A stretch of 64,000 bases of DNA from contig CM077668.1 in assembly GCA_039707655.1 (NCBI GenBank), positions 402,796,130-402,860,129 of the forward strand, in the 5' to 3' direction. A model generated the notes under the pieces. The model did not search any database. It worked only from the letters and a program-made list of their open reading frames with translations, and had not been told where the DNA came from. Shown here one piece after another: positions 10,152 to 22,702 of the stretch; position 1 is the stretch's first letter; each line of letters opens with the position of its first letter. The stretch comes from Elymus sibiricus. Its lineage: Eukaryota; Streptophyta; Magnoliopsida; Poales; Poaceae. The translations under genes and the position numbers were made by a program.

Positions 10152-10274
10152 GGCTGTCGATTCGTCCCAGTAGCAAAGCAGGAGTTGTGACGGCGGAATA
10201 GGCGTGAAGGATCGCTGTTATGAGACACGATCCAGCTCGTTTTGCCCACCTCCTGTGTGTACAGTGTTGAGCCG

Positions 10275-11121
10275 CAGGGGTGGAGCTACAGTGTTGTGCC
10301 TGGGTCAATTGACCCAGATGACCTTGTACTTATACATACAGCCATTAAAAGAAGGACACAGTGAAAAAAATATGACCCCAGTTGGACCCAGCAAGCAGCC
10401 TCACGTCATGGCAGCAGGCAGCCCAAATATTCCTTAAAAAAAGGCAGCCCAAATAGCACGCACCAGGCAGGCCCACTAGCACTCCCGATCGATCTCCAAA
10501 CTCCAGCGTTAAAACAGATGGATCTGACGATCTCCAAGATATCTGTTCAGGTGACCTGGCTCGATCGATCACGGCATCATGTCCTCCCGTCGCCCCTTGT
10601 TCTTTCTTCCCAGGTCCCTCTGTTCGTCCCCCCTGGCCACTCTTTTCCTTTATATCTAAAAATTCAAGATTCATTCTGCAGATCCAATCCGTAAGTGACA
10701 CAAAAACCAATCCTGTTCTCCTATTATCTCAAATTCCTATTCTTCTATTATCTTAGGGTTTGTTTGACGTGTTAATTTTTTCTCATAATTGTTTGAAGGT
10801 ATTTCTTTTCGCATCATTTGCTTCTTGGAGCAAAGATTTCTATATTCAACTCCACGTAAGGATGTGATAGATTACTTTTTTGAAGATGAAATATCGTAGA
10901 GGTCAAGAAAATAGAAACGTAGCTACTTTTGTAATATGAGCTTATTTCGTTATGATACATTGGCAACTATGATTTCTTATTTATGCGAGGTTAGTAAAAA
11001 AAAATTATAGACATGTTACTTAATACGAGCTACGCATTTTTAGCCATATATTATTGCTACTTTATTTTTAAGGGGATACATTAGGGCTACCCAGCGACCT
11101 TTTATTCTAGCTTCGCCCCTG
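10275..11121. mobile_element. hAT-like non-autonomous element (tentative)
   Basis: The ends read CAGGGGTGGAGCTA (10275) and TAGCTTCGCCCCTG (to 11121), inverted repeats matching 12 of 14 positions. CAGGGGCGGAGC-type termini are typical of grass hAT elements. An 8-bp target duplication is not clear (TTGAGCCG versus ACCGACCG). No ORF. It begins about 120 bp upstream of the F-box start codon, so it could contribute promoter sequence. Copy 2 at 27794-28641. Confidence 0.45.
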
Positions 11122-11944
11122 ACCGACCGTGTTGAAGACGGATAGGATCCGGCCCAAGCAAACACATCACGTCGTACTTCTCTCGTGGATCGACTCGATC
11201 GCAAAGCTCGTGTGTCCGCCCGAACAAACAGCCATCTCAAGTCGAACTTGGTATGCCTTTTTTTTCCACTCGAAAGAACTTGGTGTACCTGTTGTGTCGT
11301 CGTGTTCCAACGGTTCGATGAATTCACAAACACTTGCCATGGTCCATGACCATGACTTATACTCCCTCCGTCCCGAAATACTTGTCGGAGTATTCCATTT
11401 CTCCGACAAGTATTTCTGGATAGAGGAAATATATGCGTGCAGCAAGCATATGTGCAGCTGGTATTGTCACGGTGGCGCGCGCGACACTGGCGATGTGTAC
11501 GTCCAAGCACGCGGTGCCAACTTTTCTTTTTCTTGAATCAAAGGGGCCATAGATTCTACCTGCGGTCTATTGCCTGGCCCAGAAGTTGACGTTAGGGTTT
11601 GGTGGTTTGGGTGTGATTAGATCGCGAAGTCATGGGAAGTTCGTCTTAGTCAGAGGGATCACGCGAAAGGGATAAGGAAGATTCGAGCCCGTTGTTGGTG
11701 CGTTTGCATCTATAGAAGGACGAGTTAGATGGTCTGTGATCCGGGAGGATGAGGTGCATCGCAAACACCTTGGTCGTGGGGTGCGAAGGATGTGCTAGCT
11801 GCAGCTGCCGCCGAGGTCGCGCATGCCTTGGACTTCGTTTGGATCTCCACGACGCCACCGCTTCCAAGAATGCAGGAGGCCCCTTGACCGTCAAGGATGT
11901 GGTGGCCGCCGCCACCGTTGCGTCCTCCCATGACTGAAATGTGT
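11122..11944. other. Intergenic, includes a small Stowaway-like MITE
   Basis: No supported gene; the ORFs of up to 135 codons have no recognisable domain. 11359-11430 is a Stowaway-like remnant. Copy 2 at 28642-29464. Confidence 0.5.
11359..11430. mobile_element. Stowaway-like MITE remnant
   Basis: Starts TACTCCCTCCGTCCCGAAAT. The arms CTTGTCGGAG and CTCCGACAAG pair around a short loop, and the right terminus is degenerate (GGATAGAGGAAATA). Stowaway elements carry CTCCCTCCGT termini and TA target duplications. Copy 2 at 28879-28950. Confidence 0.65.
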
Positions 11945-13118
11945 AATACAACAAATAGGTGGCACCAAAATTTTATCATACCATAGTGAAGCGGCCTTTG
12001 GATGCTTTACGATAAGTTTTGTCATCAATGTTTGTACCCATATCACTTCTACGGTAGCACGTGCTAAGGACTTGTATTTTGCCTGACTACTTGATCAACA
12101 CACAGTTGTTTGCTTTCTTTCACTCCAAGAGCAAGGTTACAACCTTTAAAAACTGCAAAACCGCTAGTAAATCTCCTGTCATCTGGACATCATGCCTAGT
12201 CTGCATGAGAAAAGACACTAACAAGTGTAGACTCTGGCTTTACAAGTTTGGGTCCAAGAGTCACAATGTACTTTAGGTACCTAAGTATCATCTTTATTGT
12301 TGCCCAATGAACAGTATTTGGTGCATGCAGAAATGGACAAACCTTATTGACTAAGGAAGAGTTATCTGGTCTAGGTAGTCACATACTGCAAAGCACCGAC
12401 GATACTTCTATACCTGGTGGCATCATCTCCTCCAAGAGGATCTCCTTCTAGTAAGGTTACTTTTTTGGAAAGTGGAAAGTGGTATATTATATGGTAATAG
12501 GTTTATAGTCCCCCATACCGACACACTTCGAAAAATCCAAAATGTAATTTTTTTTTGTACGACACAACATAAGACCATGGGAATGTTGTTTCACCTCTAT
12601 GCCAAGAAAATAATGAAGAGACCCCAAATTTTTGAGATCAAATTCCACAGGCATATCTTGTAGTAATGCACCAACTACCTGATCTAAGGAACTAGTGACA
12701 ATATCATCAACATATATAAGCATAAAGATGAGGATGTTATTGTAATCTAAGGTCCTAAGGCTTGGAAAATAACCAAGAGTATCATGCTTGAGATGCTTGT
12801 TGTAGCCCATAAAGAGCTTAATAAAGCTTCCACGCTTAATTTGGATGTACTGAGTTTTCATAACAGGTGGTTGTCTCATAAAGGCCTCTTCTTCCTTAAC
12901 ACCATGATGACATGCATTTTGCGCATCTAGTTGCCTCATAGTCCAATTGTGTGACATAACAATGGACATAATGTGCATGGTTGCAGCCTTAACAATATGA
13001 CTAAAAGTATCCTCATAGTCAACGATATACCTATGCTTAAACCCTTTTGGCAATAGTTGTGTCTTGTAGCTATCAGATTTCCTCTGGACTTTAAACACCC
13101 ATTTATAAGATGCCATGT
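11945..13118 (-). pseudogene. Ty1/Copia reverse transcriptase-RNase H fragment
   Basis: On the minus strand, 13116-12487 is an open frame of 209 codons. It has the Copia RT start (KWVFKV), 'RQLDAQNA' and the catalytic YVDD (residues 135-138), followed by 'LHYFLGIEVK'. A segment between the MRQPP motif and YVDD is shortened. Below 12480, broken frames still show the RNase H connection ('HWATIKMILRYLK', 'WVQTL') down to about 11950. There is no LTR, gag or integrase. It is a decayed fragment. Copy 2 at 29465-30638 has one Arg/His difference. Confidence 0.85.
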
Positions 13119-13766
13119 TTTAAATACGCAATAGTGTTTCAGGTTCTCCTGTACTGCAAAAATTACCCCAACGAGTACAATCATCTTTATATTGTTTATT
13201 AGGTTAAAAAATACCACGTATAGACCCCCCCCCCCCCCCCCCCGTTTCCGTGCGCGGGGCTCTGTGTGTGTGCCCGCGCGCTCTAGATGGTTGAATAGAG
13301 TGATTGAGCCACACCGAGCGCATAAGATTTGGGGGCGATTGGACCTGGTAAACATTTCATTTTAATTACATGTGCATTTGTATACATATAGCAACTGTGT
13401 TGCTACTGTAATTGAACGAGAGTTATATCAACATAAAATTTATAATTAAACAAGTATGTTCTAAATTGAATGATAACCATAACAATAAGTAGACAAAGGT
13501 ACATCGGCCTAGTGTGTATGGTCTAGAAATCCCTACTGTGTCTTGTAGAGGTTTTGACTCTCGTCTGAACTATGCATTCTATTTTTGGTTATGGAAAAAC
13601 ATGGTTGAGAGCTTTGCCTTCACGATAAGAACTACAGTCTTTGGTTCTCACCACAACTCTATATTCTATTTTTAGTAACTCAACTGAATGGATAAGAAGT
13701 CCTTGCATTCCCTACAAATAGATCTCCGCTACATAGAAGTGTGTACCCCAGATATAGAATGCCTTA
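13119..13766. other. Intergenic with C19 tract
   Basis: Nothing coding. It contains a 19-base C run (13225-13243; 16 bases in copy 2, 30745-30760) and AT-rich DNA after it. Copy 2 of the stretch is 30639-31283. Confidence 0.5.
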
Positions 13767-14039
13767 GGCTACTCATAGTGGAGAGTATCATATACTAGTA
13801 TCATGCATATGATACTAGGGTATGATACTACCTTCATAGTGCATAGTATCATATATTAGTATCATAGATGATCTTATTTATTGCCATGCATGACACATAG
13901 TAGCATAGAATTTATTATGATACGGTATCCACCTATGTTACTCCAACCCTCTCTCTCTTCTTTAATTTTGTGCCACATCAGCGTTTTTGATAGTCCCAAG
14001 TGCATGATACTGGTTATGTTACCCCCACTATGGCCAGCC
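13767..14039. mobile_element. Tourist-like MITE, same family as 4926-5196
   Basis: 273 bp with inverted ends GGCTACTCATAGTGG / CCACTATGGCCAGCC, flanked by TTA (13764-13766 and 14040-14042). The GTATCATA-rich interior is shared with the MITE at 4926-5196. Copy 2 at 31284-31556. Confidence 0.8.
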
Positions 14040-14231
14040 TTATCCTATCTAACCTTGTACTATTGATGACTTCTTGCACTACGAGTTCCATCAAGGTATG
14101 TCATCGTTTGGTTATTGTTGACTCCTGAAGGCAAACCTTACTTTAGCAGATGATGATATGACAATGGTGATCATATCATTGTTAGGTATAACCAGTCAGA
14201 GTAAACCAACACTTGAGAGTAAGGCCAAGAT

Positions 14232-14336
14232 GTCCTGTTCAGATCCACGTTTCACCACGACAAACCTTTCTATGCATTCTAACCAAGGAAGACTCGTTGA
14301 TGTTTGCCGCGGTGAAACTGTGGATCTGAGCAGGAC
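14232..14336. repeat. Short imperfect inverted repeat
   Basis: Arms of about 37 bp (14232-14271 and 14300-14336) start and end in GTCCTG / CAGGAC and share TCAGATCCAC and GTTTCACC. It could be a very small MITE, but no target duplication was found. Copy 2 at 31749-31853. Confidence 0.6.
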
Positions 14337-14462
14337 ACCACCAGGGGTAGTTAACCCCCCTCCCCGACTCTCTCAGTCCCTCATCATCGCATCTAGATGC
14401 GTGCATTGGCAAGCGGTTGTAGTCCTCTCAATAAGCGGATTTCTCTCTACCTGATAAAAATC

Positions 14463-14520
14463 TACTCCCTAAACGCTCTTAGTGATCTAAACCCTCTTAT
14501 ATTTCTTTACAGAGGGAGTA
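14463..14520. mobile_element. Internally deleted Stowaway MITE
   Basis: Begins TACTCCCTAAACGCTCTTAG and ends TTTACAGAGGGAGTA, both ends TA-flanked. It is shorter than a full Stowaway of this type, so internally deleted. Copy 2 at 31980-32037. Confidence 0.65.
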
Positions 14521-14679
14521 CTAGCCTGTTCCTATCGGATTAAAATGTACGCGTGTCCCTATTAACTAAGCGCTTCTTGAGCGCTTGAAAATAGGACACT
14601 GGCACTGGGTTTCGTTGGGACATCACCACCAGGAGATAGAGGTAATTATGTTGACCGACACTTTATTTTTTCTAGCACA

Positions 14680-14837
14680 CACAGCAACACACGTTTTTTT
14701 TTTTTTTGCGAGAAACTTCCAATCTATTCATCTTCAATCATGGCAGTACAAAGAACAACAGAGGTAATAAAAATTACAACCATGTCCGTGGACCACCTAG
14801 CGACGACTACAAGCACTGGAGCACAGCAACACACGTT
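14680..14837 (-). mobile_element. 5'-truncated LINE insertion with 16-bp TSD
   Basis: The target duplication CACAGCAACACACGTT occurs at 14680-14695 and 14822-14837. Between them lies a T run (poly(A) tail on the minus strand) followed by a LINE 3' UTR of the Triticeae type, only about 125 bp long. The structure shows target-primed insertion with strong 5' truncation. Copy 2 at 32197-32353, with one T fewer. Confidence 0.85.
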
Positions 14838-16501
14838 AATGCTTGATCTTTCAAATCTTTACTTTCATGTCTAGCACACACACCAACACACGTTAATGTT
14901 TGATCTCTCAATCTTTACTTTCAACCTTCACTACTGGAACTTCTGGGTGATGGAGGGCTTCTCCGATGGGTGTGACGACACATTCATCATCGAACTTCTG
15001 ATCGAACCATATGACGTCTTCTTACACACGACCCATTCCCAGGAAGACGACACTGCTAGAGCCAATAACGACGGCTGCAACATCCTGCATACGATAAACA
15101 CCTCTGAGTATCTACTAGATCCATTGCTCGTTCCAATGTAATTTATCGTCTGTGCCTGGGATTTGTTCTCTTCTGCTTCATGATGATCATAAGGACATGA
15201 TCTAACTAGGAGCAGCAACTCATTGATGTGATTGCACGGTGAAGGCTCACCGCACCCGTAGCAGTTGCATGCTCACATAATGGATTCATTGGTGAGATGC
15301 CACGACTCGCGAGGACAATGGGGTGAAAAAAATAGTGCATGTCGTGCATGAATCGAGAGATATGAGGGCCATGCAACTGAGTATTCACGTGCCGCATTGT
15401 CTGACATTCTTTTGTGCTTCATAGAAATATACGATTACTGTCCTAGAAAAAGAACAGAGGGTCTTGCTTCATCCACCTAGGAAATCAATTGAGCATCATG
15501 CACAGATTTGGGAGTCCACGAATTGATGTACGAACTATTTGTAACCATCCCATCATGAAAGATTTGAGTGTGATACACTCGGACCATACTTTATCTTCTC
15601 ATACTACATGCATATGCTATTATTGTGTATATATTTCATACCACTTCCCTATAATTCATATTTACTATAATTTCTATATGCTTTGCTCAAGTTTGTAACG
15701 CCCGCCGCCATCAATTTACTCCGGCCTCCAGCCGTATATATAAAACCTTTTATGATATACTCCATAATTCATACTATATGCTAGCTTTTTGAAATATATA
15801 TAGTCGATGCTTCCTTAAAAGAAGACTATTCCATACTTTCTTACAAAAACACACCATACTACACATACTCTGCACTTTCTTACAAAAGTACTCCCTTCTA
15901 CATACTCCTCCTTCTAGTGTACATAAATTAAGATTGTGACTATATACTCTTGGCCGGCTTACAAAAACTAAAAGAAAAATCTCGCACCAGGATCTCCACA
16001 AACCTACCACAAACGGCCGGCTTCCCTTAGAAGCATTATCCAGGCGCCACCGGTCCTCTTCTGCATTCATCTTGCCAATGGTCGTCTGCACTGAGATCAT
16101 GATGTTGTTGAAAACCAAACTGTTTTGAAAATTCGAATTCAGTCATCGACAGTCTAGTGGTGACCCGAATGGGAAAGGAGGATTTGGGATTTAATTTGAA
16201 AGACTAATGTTGCCAGAAGATCAGGATTATTGCATGCGTGCCACAACAAATAGCTTGGCGGTTCAGGTTAATAGAGTTTTTTTTACCATGTTCAGGTTAA
16301 TAGAGTTACGCACCGTTAGACGCTTTCAGGTATGTGCGCTATTTGTGGAGTGAAAGATAAAGTACTTTTCACTCCCTCGTGATTTTCCCTAAGATCCATG
16401 CTCTGCGTTTGGCTTTGAGGGACATGTAGAACATTCGTGGGGAAGAGGTTTTTAAATTCTTGGGTCCAGATTGGTTTCTTGTTCCGTTGGATTAATTAAG
16501 T
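14838..16501. other. Intergenic, no gene recognised
   Basis: 14829-14925 carries two imperfect units of about 60 bp with CACACGTTAATG and ATCTTTACTTTCA. 14896-15141 has an 81-codon ORF without a domain. 15700-15940 is AT-rich with repeated TTTCTTACAAAA. Nothing further supported. Copy 2 at 32354-34017. Confidence 0.5.
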
Positions 16502-17233
16502 TTGCAGCAATGGGAGCAAATCTTGGGAGGCTCGCATTTGAGAAATTGTGTGATTTTTGGAAAGGGCGGGGAATTCCTTAGAGCCTCTGCTAATTATGTT
16601 AATAATTATTGGTCCACCTTCTCGTTGTGTCAGGCTAATGTTGAGTTGGTATTTAATAACAAAGGTAAAGGTATGGTGGGAGGGTTAAGGGCCAGTTACG
16701 CTCCATTAATTGATTATGTGGCTTGGAAGCGTCCCCCTTTGTACTACATCAAGATCAATGTCGACACAAGTTTTGTGGAGAACTTGAGCGCCGCCAGTGT
16801 GGGTGTTATTGCTAGAAATTCATCTGGTAAGGTCATCATCTCTTCATGGGATTTTATTGGACGGTGTACTAGTGTTAATGAAGCAAAGCTTTGGGCTTGT
16901 CTTTTCGGGCTTTATATATGTATATAACTCTTCACAAGTCTACTATTTTGGAGGTTGGTTGTGCTTTTGAGGTTTCTTTCCTTAGAAATGAAAACATTGA
17001 CATGTCTCCTCTTATTAGTAGACATGGAGTATCTCTAAGCTATTTCAGAATTTTAAGATTTTCTATAGTTAATCGTGTTGCAAATGGAGTGGCTCACGAG
17101 ATTGCTAAGTATAGTTTTGATAGTAGGTCTGATGGTGTTCTTCTTAATAGCTTTCCGCCCTGCATGGTGTAAGTTGTAACAATATCTTTGTGATAACCTT
17201 TTAATTAATTAATGCATGGGGTGTTTTTCAAAA
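16502..17233 (+). pseudogene. LINE 3' part: RNase H domain, frameshifted
   Basis: 16502-16927 encodes a type-I RNase H-like segment as found at the end of plant LINE ORF2 ('KINVDTSF', 'VGVIARNSSGKVI', 'NEAKLWACL'). A frameshift near 16915 moves the rest to another frame (16891-17172), with 'NRVANGVAHEIAKYSFD' and a stop at 17172. A short 3' UTR follows with TTTTAATTAATTAATGCATG and a minimal CAAAA tail near 17233. The first motif has Asp in NVD, one catalytic residue, but the upstream reverse transcriptase is absent. Copy 2 at 34018-34749. Confidence 0.8.
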
Positions 17234-17239
17234 TTAGAC

Positions 17240-18188
<949 letters not shown>

Positions 18189-18608
18189 TGACGGTGTCTT
18201 GGACTAGGGGGTACTCACCACATCGTCTCTCGACCAGGTGGGTTGAGCTGAGGACCCCCATGGCGGTTCACTCATGGGCCACTTCGGGCAGCCCATGACG
18301 AATACAAGGAAGATTCCACATGACTTGGCGCACAAGACGAGGACTCTTCTAAACCCTAGGCCTCCGGTGCATATAGAAACCGAGGCCAGGCTAGTCAATA
18401 GAACATCGCATATTCATTAGAACAATCTCGTGGTAGATGCATGTACTCTGTACTACACCCCATATGAATACAATCAAAAGCAGGACGTAGGGTATTATCT
18501 CTTCGAGAGAGCCCGAACCTGGGTAAAATCCTGTGTCCATGTTACCATCGCTCCAAGACGCCTAGCTTAGGACCCCTACTACGAGATATGCCGGATTTAG
18601 AACCGACA
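18189..18608 (+). repeat. 5' LTR of truncated LTR element, copy 1
   Basis: 420 bp, TGACGGTGTC...AACCGACA, preceded by TCTAC (18184-18188). Identical in structure to 35705-36124. The presumed TATA position reads TATAGAAA (18372-18379). Confidence 0.9.
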
Positions 18609-20422
18609 TTGGTGCTTTCATTGAGAGCCTGCTGGCAGTCGCCGCGGTGCGATGGAAATTCAGATCGTCTCCGGCGCGATCTACGCGTCGGAACCGAGCT
18701 TTATTGTCGATGTCGGCATCTTCGTCGCCGGCTCGACTGGTCACCTCGGCTGGACCGAAGACTGCGCTCCGCGTCGGATCATCAAGATCGGACGGATACT
18801 TTCATCATCATCAACTCCAATCTCTATCAAGATCATGGGGGAATCATCCATGGAGCTCGGGGGCTCAAGATCAACATTGCCCTCGGGCGACCGTGCAGTT
18901 TTTCTGGACAGCGGGTTCGCGTTCACCGTCACCGCCTCCTCGAGCGTTTTTTTGACAAATCCTTTGGTGGAATTGTGCGGAATTGAGTCCATAATGACCC
19001 CGTAAAATTCCGTCGTATTCCGATGGAGGAATCTCTGGCGATCTACAATATATCGGAGCTCTGTCAAATCTGGACGTGAATCTGGACGAGTTTAGGGCGA
19101 GGAGTCCAGCGTCCAGCTCGGATATCCTTTGGAAGATCCAACCGTTGATCGGCTGCGTAATTCCTATATCTACCATCCCTCAAAATTTCAGTTTAATCCG
19201 ACCGTTCAAACTCCGGAAAACGTCCGATGAGTGCATCAATTTTTGGATCTGTTTCCTGCGCGAAAACGAATCCGACCCAAGTTCATCTTTTCCATGAACA
19301 GGTTATCGGATGTCATTTTGAAAGAAATTCTTATCTAGGTTATTGTGTTTTGTTCTCAAACACGTGCCACAAATTTTGAGTCTTTTCCGAGGTGATCTTC
19401 ACCGTCACGCCGATGTCAAATCGGCCCGACCACGTTACTCCACGGCTACCGACCTGCGCCAGCATCGACTGCGTCGTCGCTCCATCGAGCCGACGACAAA
19501 CCACCTCAGATCATCACCTCGGTGAGCCAGTCAAGAGTTCGGCATCGTGAAGAACAAATAATCATCAAGACAAGATCGTCGCCCTACGGATTGTACGGGT
19601 CGGGCACGCCAGCACCACCGCGCGCTCACTTCTCAAGTCGCCATTGACCGCGTCACAAGTTTCGACCTGCGTCGGCATTGCCGCGCCGTTGCTTCTTCAA
19701 GCCAATGTCCACCACGCCGACCAGCTTCGACACCTCTGCTGGTATGGGGGCTGCAACGTCACCTTACCGACCTGCTCCGTCACCTCGGCTAGACCGGGGG
19801 CTTTGCCATCTCTTTATCAACCTACTCCGGGGACTTCGGCGTCACCAGCCGACCAGTTTCGTTAGCTCGGCTGGATCGGGGGCTTCGCCTCAACATATCG
19901 GCAGTGTTGTACTACCACTTCATCAAGCCGAGCTCTTCGCTCGGGCACTTCAGGACAGGCTTGGGGGCTGGGACCTTGACCCACCTCAAGCTCGGCCCAC
20001 GTCATCAACGTCGAGTACATTAACTAGCTAAGTCGCTTTCATGCTCAAATATTTTAAATGTTTAATTCTTGTTCGGTTCAACCAAGCATTTTTTTTGTCA
20101 AACGGAAAAGCTAGTTGTTAAAAACTTAGTTTATTAAAAACGTTGTTCGTTAAAAACAACTCCCCTTACCCATGTTAACTGGGGGATCTTAAATTTATTG
20201 AGTCGTTTTATAATAAATGTGTTTTCTTCTTGGTCGTTGCAAAGTTTTTTTCTACTACTCCTTTTTCCGACGCGAGTGTGTGGTTAATAGCCGGATAGCC
20301 TGGTTTCTCTCTAAAGCCGCTCGAGTTTAGTTCACTAAACTGGCCTGAGAAGCACTCCGCCTTCGGGATAGGGAGGTTGAAGCCGAAGGCTGATCCACTT
20401 GAAGTCTGGAGATCGGATGTAT
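18189..20422 (+). mobile_element. LTR element, 3'-truncated by the duplication junction
   Basis: Begins with the LTR and continues with the same leader and interior as 35705-37938. It then stops at the duplication junction at 20422/20423, where it meets CACTA interior. It is therefore a by-product of the tandem duplication, not an independent insertion. Confidence 0.9.
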
Positions 20423-21574
20423 CATGTTCAAATAGATCATCTTTACTCACTAGACGGCTGTCGAGGATGCGGATGTCGGTCACATGTTCACATTTTCATT
20501 TTCATTTCTTCACATGTTCACATTTTATGCACTTCATAATCAATTTATAATGAAACTTCTTGAACCATAGAAAAATGCCCTAATTTCACAATATAACTTA
20601 GAGCTTGATTGCTGAAATATTATTTGAAAATATACTATGAACCCTAGAAAAATGCCCTAATTTCAGAATATAACAAGTACAGAACATTTTTTAAAATTCT
20701 ACGAACTAAATATAGTAAGCTACAAACTATAATATAGAAACTATAAACTATGAATTATAAACTACAAACTATAAACTACTTCAGTAAACTACAAACTAGA
20801 AACTAATTTAGTTAAATGAGGGAGCTAGCTAGGAGGGAGGAGGAGGAGGAAGGAGGGCCGGCGGCGGCTGGAGGAGGAGGGAGGAGGGCCGGCGACGGCT
20901 GGAGAATGGAGGCAGGAGGGAGGAGAGAGGAGGGGGAGGGAGGAGGGAGGAGGAGGGACGGCTAGAGGAGAAGGAGCAGGGGGGAGGGAGGAGGGAGGAG
21001 GAGGGGCGGCTAGAGGAGGAAGGAGCAGGGGGGAGGGAGGAGGGCCGGCGGCGGCTGGAGGGGGAGGGAGGAGGAGGAGGAGGCTTACCGAGGCCGGAGG
21101 ATGGCGGCGACGAGAGCGGCAATGCGGCGTCGGCGGCGATGGTAGGAGGAGGAGGACGGTCGCGGCGGTGAGAGAGTGGACACAGGGAGAGTGACGAACG
21201 GGCGGGGCGGCGGATAATGTTTACCCTAGCAATAGCGCGGGCTACGGCCCAATGCTACTGCTAAGTGGGGACGGGCAGCTGGGCCCGGGCTTGCCATAAC
21301 AGTAGCGCGGGCCAAGGACACACGCTACTGCTAACGTGTTTAGCAGTAGCGTGTGTCCATGACCGGCGCTGCTGCTATGGCAAGCCCGTGGGGCACGGCG
21401 ACACCACGATGTGGGACCACTTAGCAGTAGCGGCGGTCCGCTGGTCCGCGCTACTGCTAACTCCCTACCTGTAGCGCTTGAATGTACCACGCGCTACTAA
21501 TAAGTAACAGTAGCGCGTCTCCTCTTACCCGCGCTACTGCTAATGTTCTATCTATAAGCTTTCTCCTAGTAGTG
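20423..21574. mobile_element. 5'-truncated CACTA remnant (copy 2)
   Basis: Right-end portion of the CACTA element with subterminal array and terminal TAGTAGTG, followed by TCT. It lacks the left end, hairpin and cargo gene because the duplication breakpoint lies inside the element. Confidence 0.9.
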
Positions 21575-22431
21575 TCTCCGCAACCCCCGCACGAGCCGCA
21601 CCTCCGTCCGCCGGAGCCGTCGCAGGCGGAGCCGAGCCAGGCCCGCCCAGACCCAGATGGAGCCCCAAAGGGCCTAGATCTGGGCCGCGAGGGCGCCGCC
21701 GTCAGCCGCCGCGCAAGCCCGCAGCCAAGTGGCCGCGCCACCGCCTCCTCACCACCTGGAGCCGCGCCGCCGCCGGAACCACCGCTGCCCGAAGTGCACC
21801 GCCGCACGCCCACGACGGGAAGGACCACCCGCAGCCGCCGGGAGCCCGAAGCCGAACCCCAGCCGCCGCCCTCGCCGCCCGCGGCCCGCGCCGCGAGGAT
21901 CCAGATCCGGCCACCAGATTGGCGCCGAACCGCGCCCAAGCGCGCCTCTTCCATGGCAGCCGCCGCGCCACCATGAGACCCCAGGGGGACGACGAGCCGC
22001 CACCACCAGGAGCGCCCGGAGCTGCGCCGCCATAGCCCGGCGCCTCCAGCGGCCAGCCGTCCCGCACCGGCCGGGGGCCCGCGAGGAGGGAAAAGGTGCG
22101 ACCCCGCCGCCGCCCCCACCGGCCGGGCTTCGTCCGACGGCGACACGAGGCGGCGGCGAGGGAGGAAGAGGCCGGAGGGGAGGGTGCTGAAGACCGGCGG
22201 CTAGGGTTCCCCCGTCCGCCCGCGGGAGCGGCGCGGGAGAGGGCTGTGTCGTGTTTCGCCATTTCATAGAGTGGTTTTAATGGCATTCCTTGTCACGCAC
22301 AATTCCGTAACTGAGAAAAAGAAATGTGATGCATGATGTCCACGACTCCACCCAAGTGGTATTCCTTGTCACACACAAATGGCAAAACAGCCAGTTAGAG
22401 TGCATCTTAATCTAGCTTATCAAGAACCTAA

Positions 22432-22702
22432 GGCTGCCCGTAAAGAAAGTATCATAAGTGATATCATGCATGCCAACTAGACTTTTTTGATGATGTGTCA
22501 CATAACTAAATGAGGAAAGAGAGGACATGGTATCATATAATGATACCGTATCATATTAAATATTGTACTACTTTGTGTCATGCATGGCAATTAATAATGC
22601 AATCTAAGATACTAACTTATGATACTATGCATTATGAAAATAATATCATACACTAGTATCATAGCATGATACTACTATTTGATACTCCCGTTACGGGCAG
22701 CC
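22432..22702. mobile_element. Tourist-like MITE (copy 2)
   Basis: Duplicate of 4926-5196 with the same TAA flanks and inverted GGCTGCCCGTAA ends. Confidence 0.8.

Noticed and set aside
12472..12663. 63-codon plus-strand ORF inside the Copia fragment
   Set aside because: Antisense shadow of the Copia RT region.
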